From the NCBI GenBank assembly GCA_018061685.1, contig JAGOTR010000006.1:1-38247 (forward strand): a stretch of 38,247 nt of DNA, written 5' to 3'. Positions 37,449 to 38,247 of this stretch are shown piece after piece. The notes beneath the pieces were generated by a model. The model did not search any database and was not told where the DNA came from. It worked only from the letters and a program-made list of their open reading frames with translations. Source of the stretch: Candidatus Magasanikiibacteriota bacterium. Its GTDB lineage: Bacteria > Patescibacteriota > Patescibacteriia > Magasanikbacterales > UBA922. Within the stretch, counting starts at the first letter, position 1; every line of letters begins with the position of its first letter. Position numbers and translations under genes: made by a program.

Positions 37449-38247
37449 ACACCTCAATAAAAACCCGTTTTCCCCCCAGCCCTACCGGCATGTTGCATAT
37501 TGGCAGTCTTCGCACGGCCCTGTTTAATTATGTCTATGCCAAAAAACATGGTGGCACGTTTATGCTTCGTATTGAAGATACGGATCAAGAACGATTTGTA
37601 GAAGGTGGAATTGAAAATATTATTCGCACATTGGAGTGGGCAGGATTAACCCCAGACGAAGGGCCATTTTTAGACGAGGCAGGAGTGATTCACCAAAAGG
37701 GGGATGCAGGCCCATATATTCAATCCGAACGATTGCTTATTTATAAACAGCACGTTGATCAGCTCATTGCTGCTGGCCACGCCTACTATGCGTTTGACAC
37801 CAGCGAGGCGCTTGAAGAAATGCGAGAACGACAACGATTAAATAAACTCCCAACCAAGTACGAACGCGAAAACATGGTGAATCAATATACGTTGGGAGAA
37901 GAGGAAACACAGAAAAAAATTCAATCAGGGGAGGACTATGTGGTGCGTTTAAAAATACCAACGACGGGTGAAACATCGTTTCACGATCTTATTCGTGGCA
38001 CCATTACTTTTCAAAATAGTGAAATTGATGATCAAGTTTTATTAAAGTCCGATGGCTTTCCAACCTATCACCTTGCGGTGGTGGTGGATGATCACTTGAT
38101 GGGCGTCACGCATATTTCTCGTGGTGAAGAATGGCTTTCTTCAACCCCAAAACATATATTGCTCTACCAAATGTTTGGCTGGGAAGCGCCAATTTTTGCG
38201 CACCAAACATTACTCGTCAACGAACAAAAACAAAAATTAAGTAAACG
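37445..38247 (+). CDS. gltX: Glutamyl-tRNA synthetase, 3' end outside window
   Basis: The first 267 codons of a class I glutamyl-tRNA synthetase, with no stop before the window edge. The Rossmann start TRFPPSPTGMLHIGSLRTALFNY contains the HIGH-type motif (HIGS). Further blocks are FMLRIEDTDQERF, YYAFDTSEALEEMRERQ, VVRLKIPTTGETSFHDLIRGTITF, FPTYHLAVVVDDHLMGVTHISRGEEWLSSTPKH, and the final residues KLSKR, which are the class I KMSKS-type loop. The anticodon-binding C-terminal part is beyond the window. It begins inside the stop of the methyltransferase gene (ATGA). The cognate tRNA-Glu is at 16094. Confidence 0.95.
   Translation, partial: MNTSIKTRFPPSPTGMLHIGSLRTALFNYVYAKKHGGTFMLRIEDTDQERFVEGGIENIIRTLEWAGLTPDEGPFLDEAGVIHQKGDAGPYIQSERLLIYKQHVDQLIAAGHAYYAFDTSEALEEMRERQRLNKLPTKYERENMVNQYTLGEEETQKKIQSGEDYVVRLKIPTTGETSFHDLIRGTITFQNSEIDDQVLLKSDGFPTYHLAVVVDDHLMGVTHISRGEEWLSSTPKHILLYQMFGWEAPIFAHQTLLVNEQKQKLSK

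Noticed and set aside
1-38247. Prophage, integrative element or defence island
   Set aside because: No integrase, capsid, terminase, restriction, toxin-antitoxin or Cas-like gene was seen; the NYN and deoxyribosyltransferase-like genes alone are not enough.

Overview
The window looks like a piece of a small, compact bacterial chromosome, most likely a Candidate Phyla Radiation (Patescibacteria) organism. This is inference from several traits: AT-rich genes packed with short gaps and frequent ATGA overlaps, most starts lacking a Shine-Dalgarno sequence, a very short TsaB, an abundance of dispersed palindromes (core CCTGAACTTGTTTCAGGATC and others), and families common in that group (DUF1003, LCP, YibE/F, a phosphatase-like/membrane/beta-propeller protein). 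UGA is used as a stop, so the code is standard and the UGA=Gly lineages are excluded. No transposase, integrase, phage gene or CRISPR array is visible.

Layout. 1-3.6 kb: a 5'-truncated LCP protein, an HI0933-type flavoprotein and a YibE/F membrane protein (+). 3.6-7.6 kb: GreA (-), an orphan membrane protein (+), an NRAMP-related transporter and an MFS transporter (-). 7.8-11.3 kb: replicative polymerase DnaE (+). 11.4-15.9 kb: Prs, a TerB/PH-like protein, TsaD and a DEAD-box helicase (-). 16.1-18.0 kb: tRNA-Glu, a DUF1003 protein, and the rplJ-rplL operon with an L10 leader containing an intrinsic terminator. 18.1-22.2 kb: a large pseudophosphatase/propeller membrane protein (-), then an HTH regulator, short TsaB and a DEDD exonuclease (+). 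22.3-26.0 kb: a surface/secreted group (phosphodiester glycosidase, LRR lipoprotein, signal-peptide/TM protein), a nucleoside deoxyribosyltransferase-like protein, a NYN nuclease and a ferredoxin reductase (-), plus a candidate stand-alone small RNA (+). 26.2-30.7 kb: an orphan gene, then an Fe-S assembly cluster: Rrf2 regulator, IscS, IscU with a cysteine-less Bfd-like tail, SufT-like DUF59, thioredoxin-like [2Fe-2S] ferredoxin and a three-cysteine ferredoxin. 30.9-34.8 kb: two orphan genes and ClpB (-), with a CIRCE-like operator at the clpB promoter. 35.0-38.2 kb: WecG/TagA glycosyltransferase, PP2C phosphatase, SpoU methyltransferase and the start of GltX (+).

Two patterns stand out. First, five genes (orphans at 4333, 26196, 30921 and 31854, plus prs) have a clear Shine-Dalgarno sequence, visibly more GC-rich codons and flanking hairpins, whereas almost every other gene has none of these. 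Second, at least six families of dispersed palindromic or short repeats fill the intergenic gaps. One element is nested inside another, and some supply stop codons or C-terminal residues to neighbouring genes.

All functional calls are by eye from motifs and family knowledge; no database search was run.
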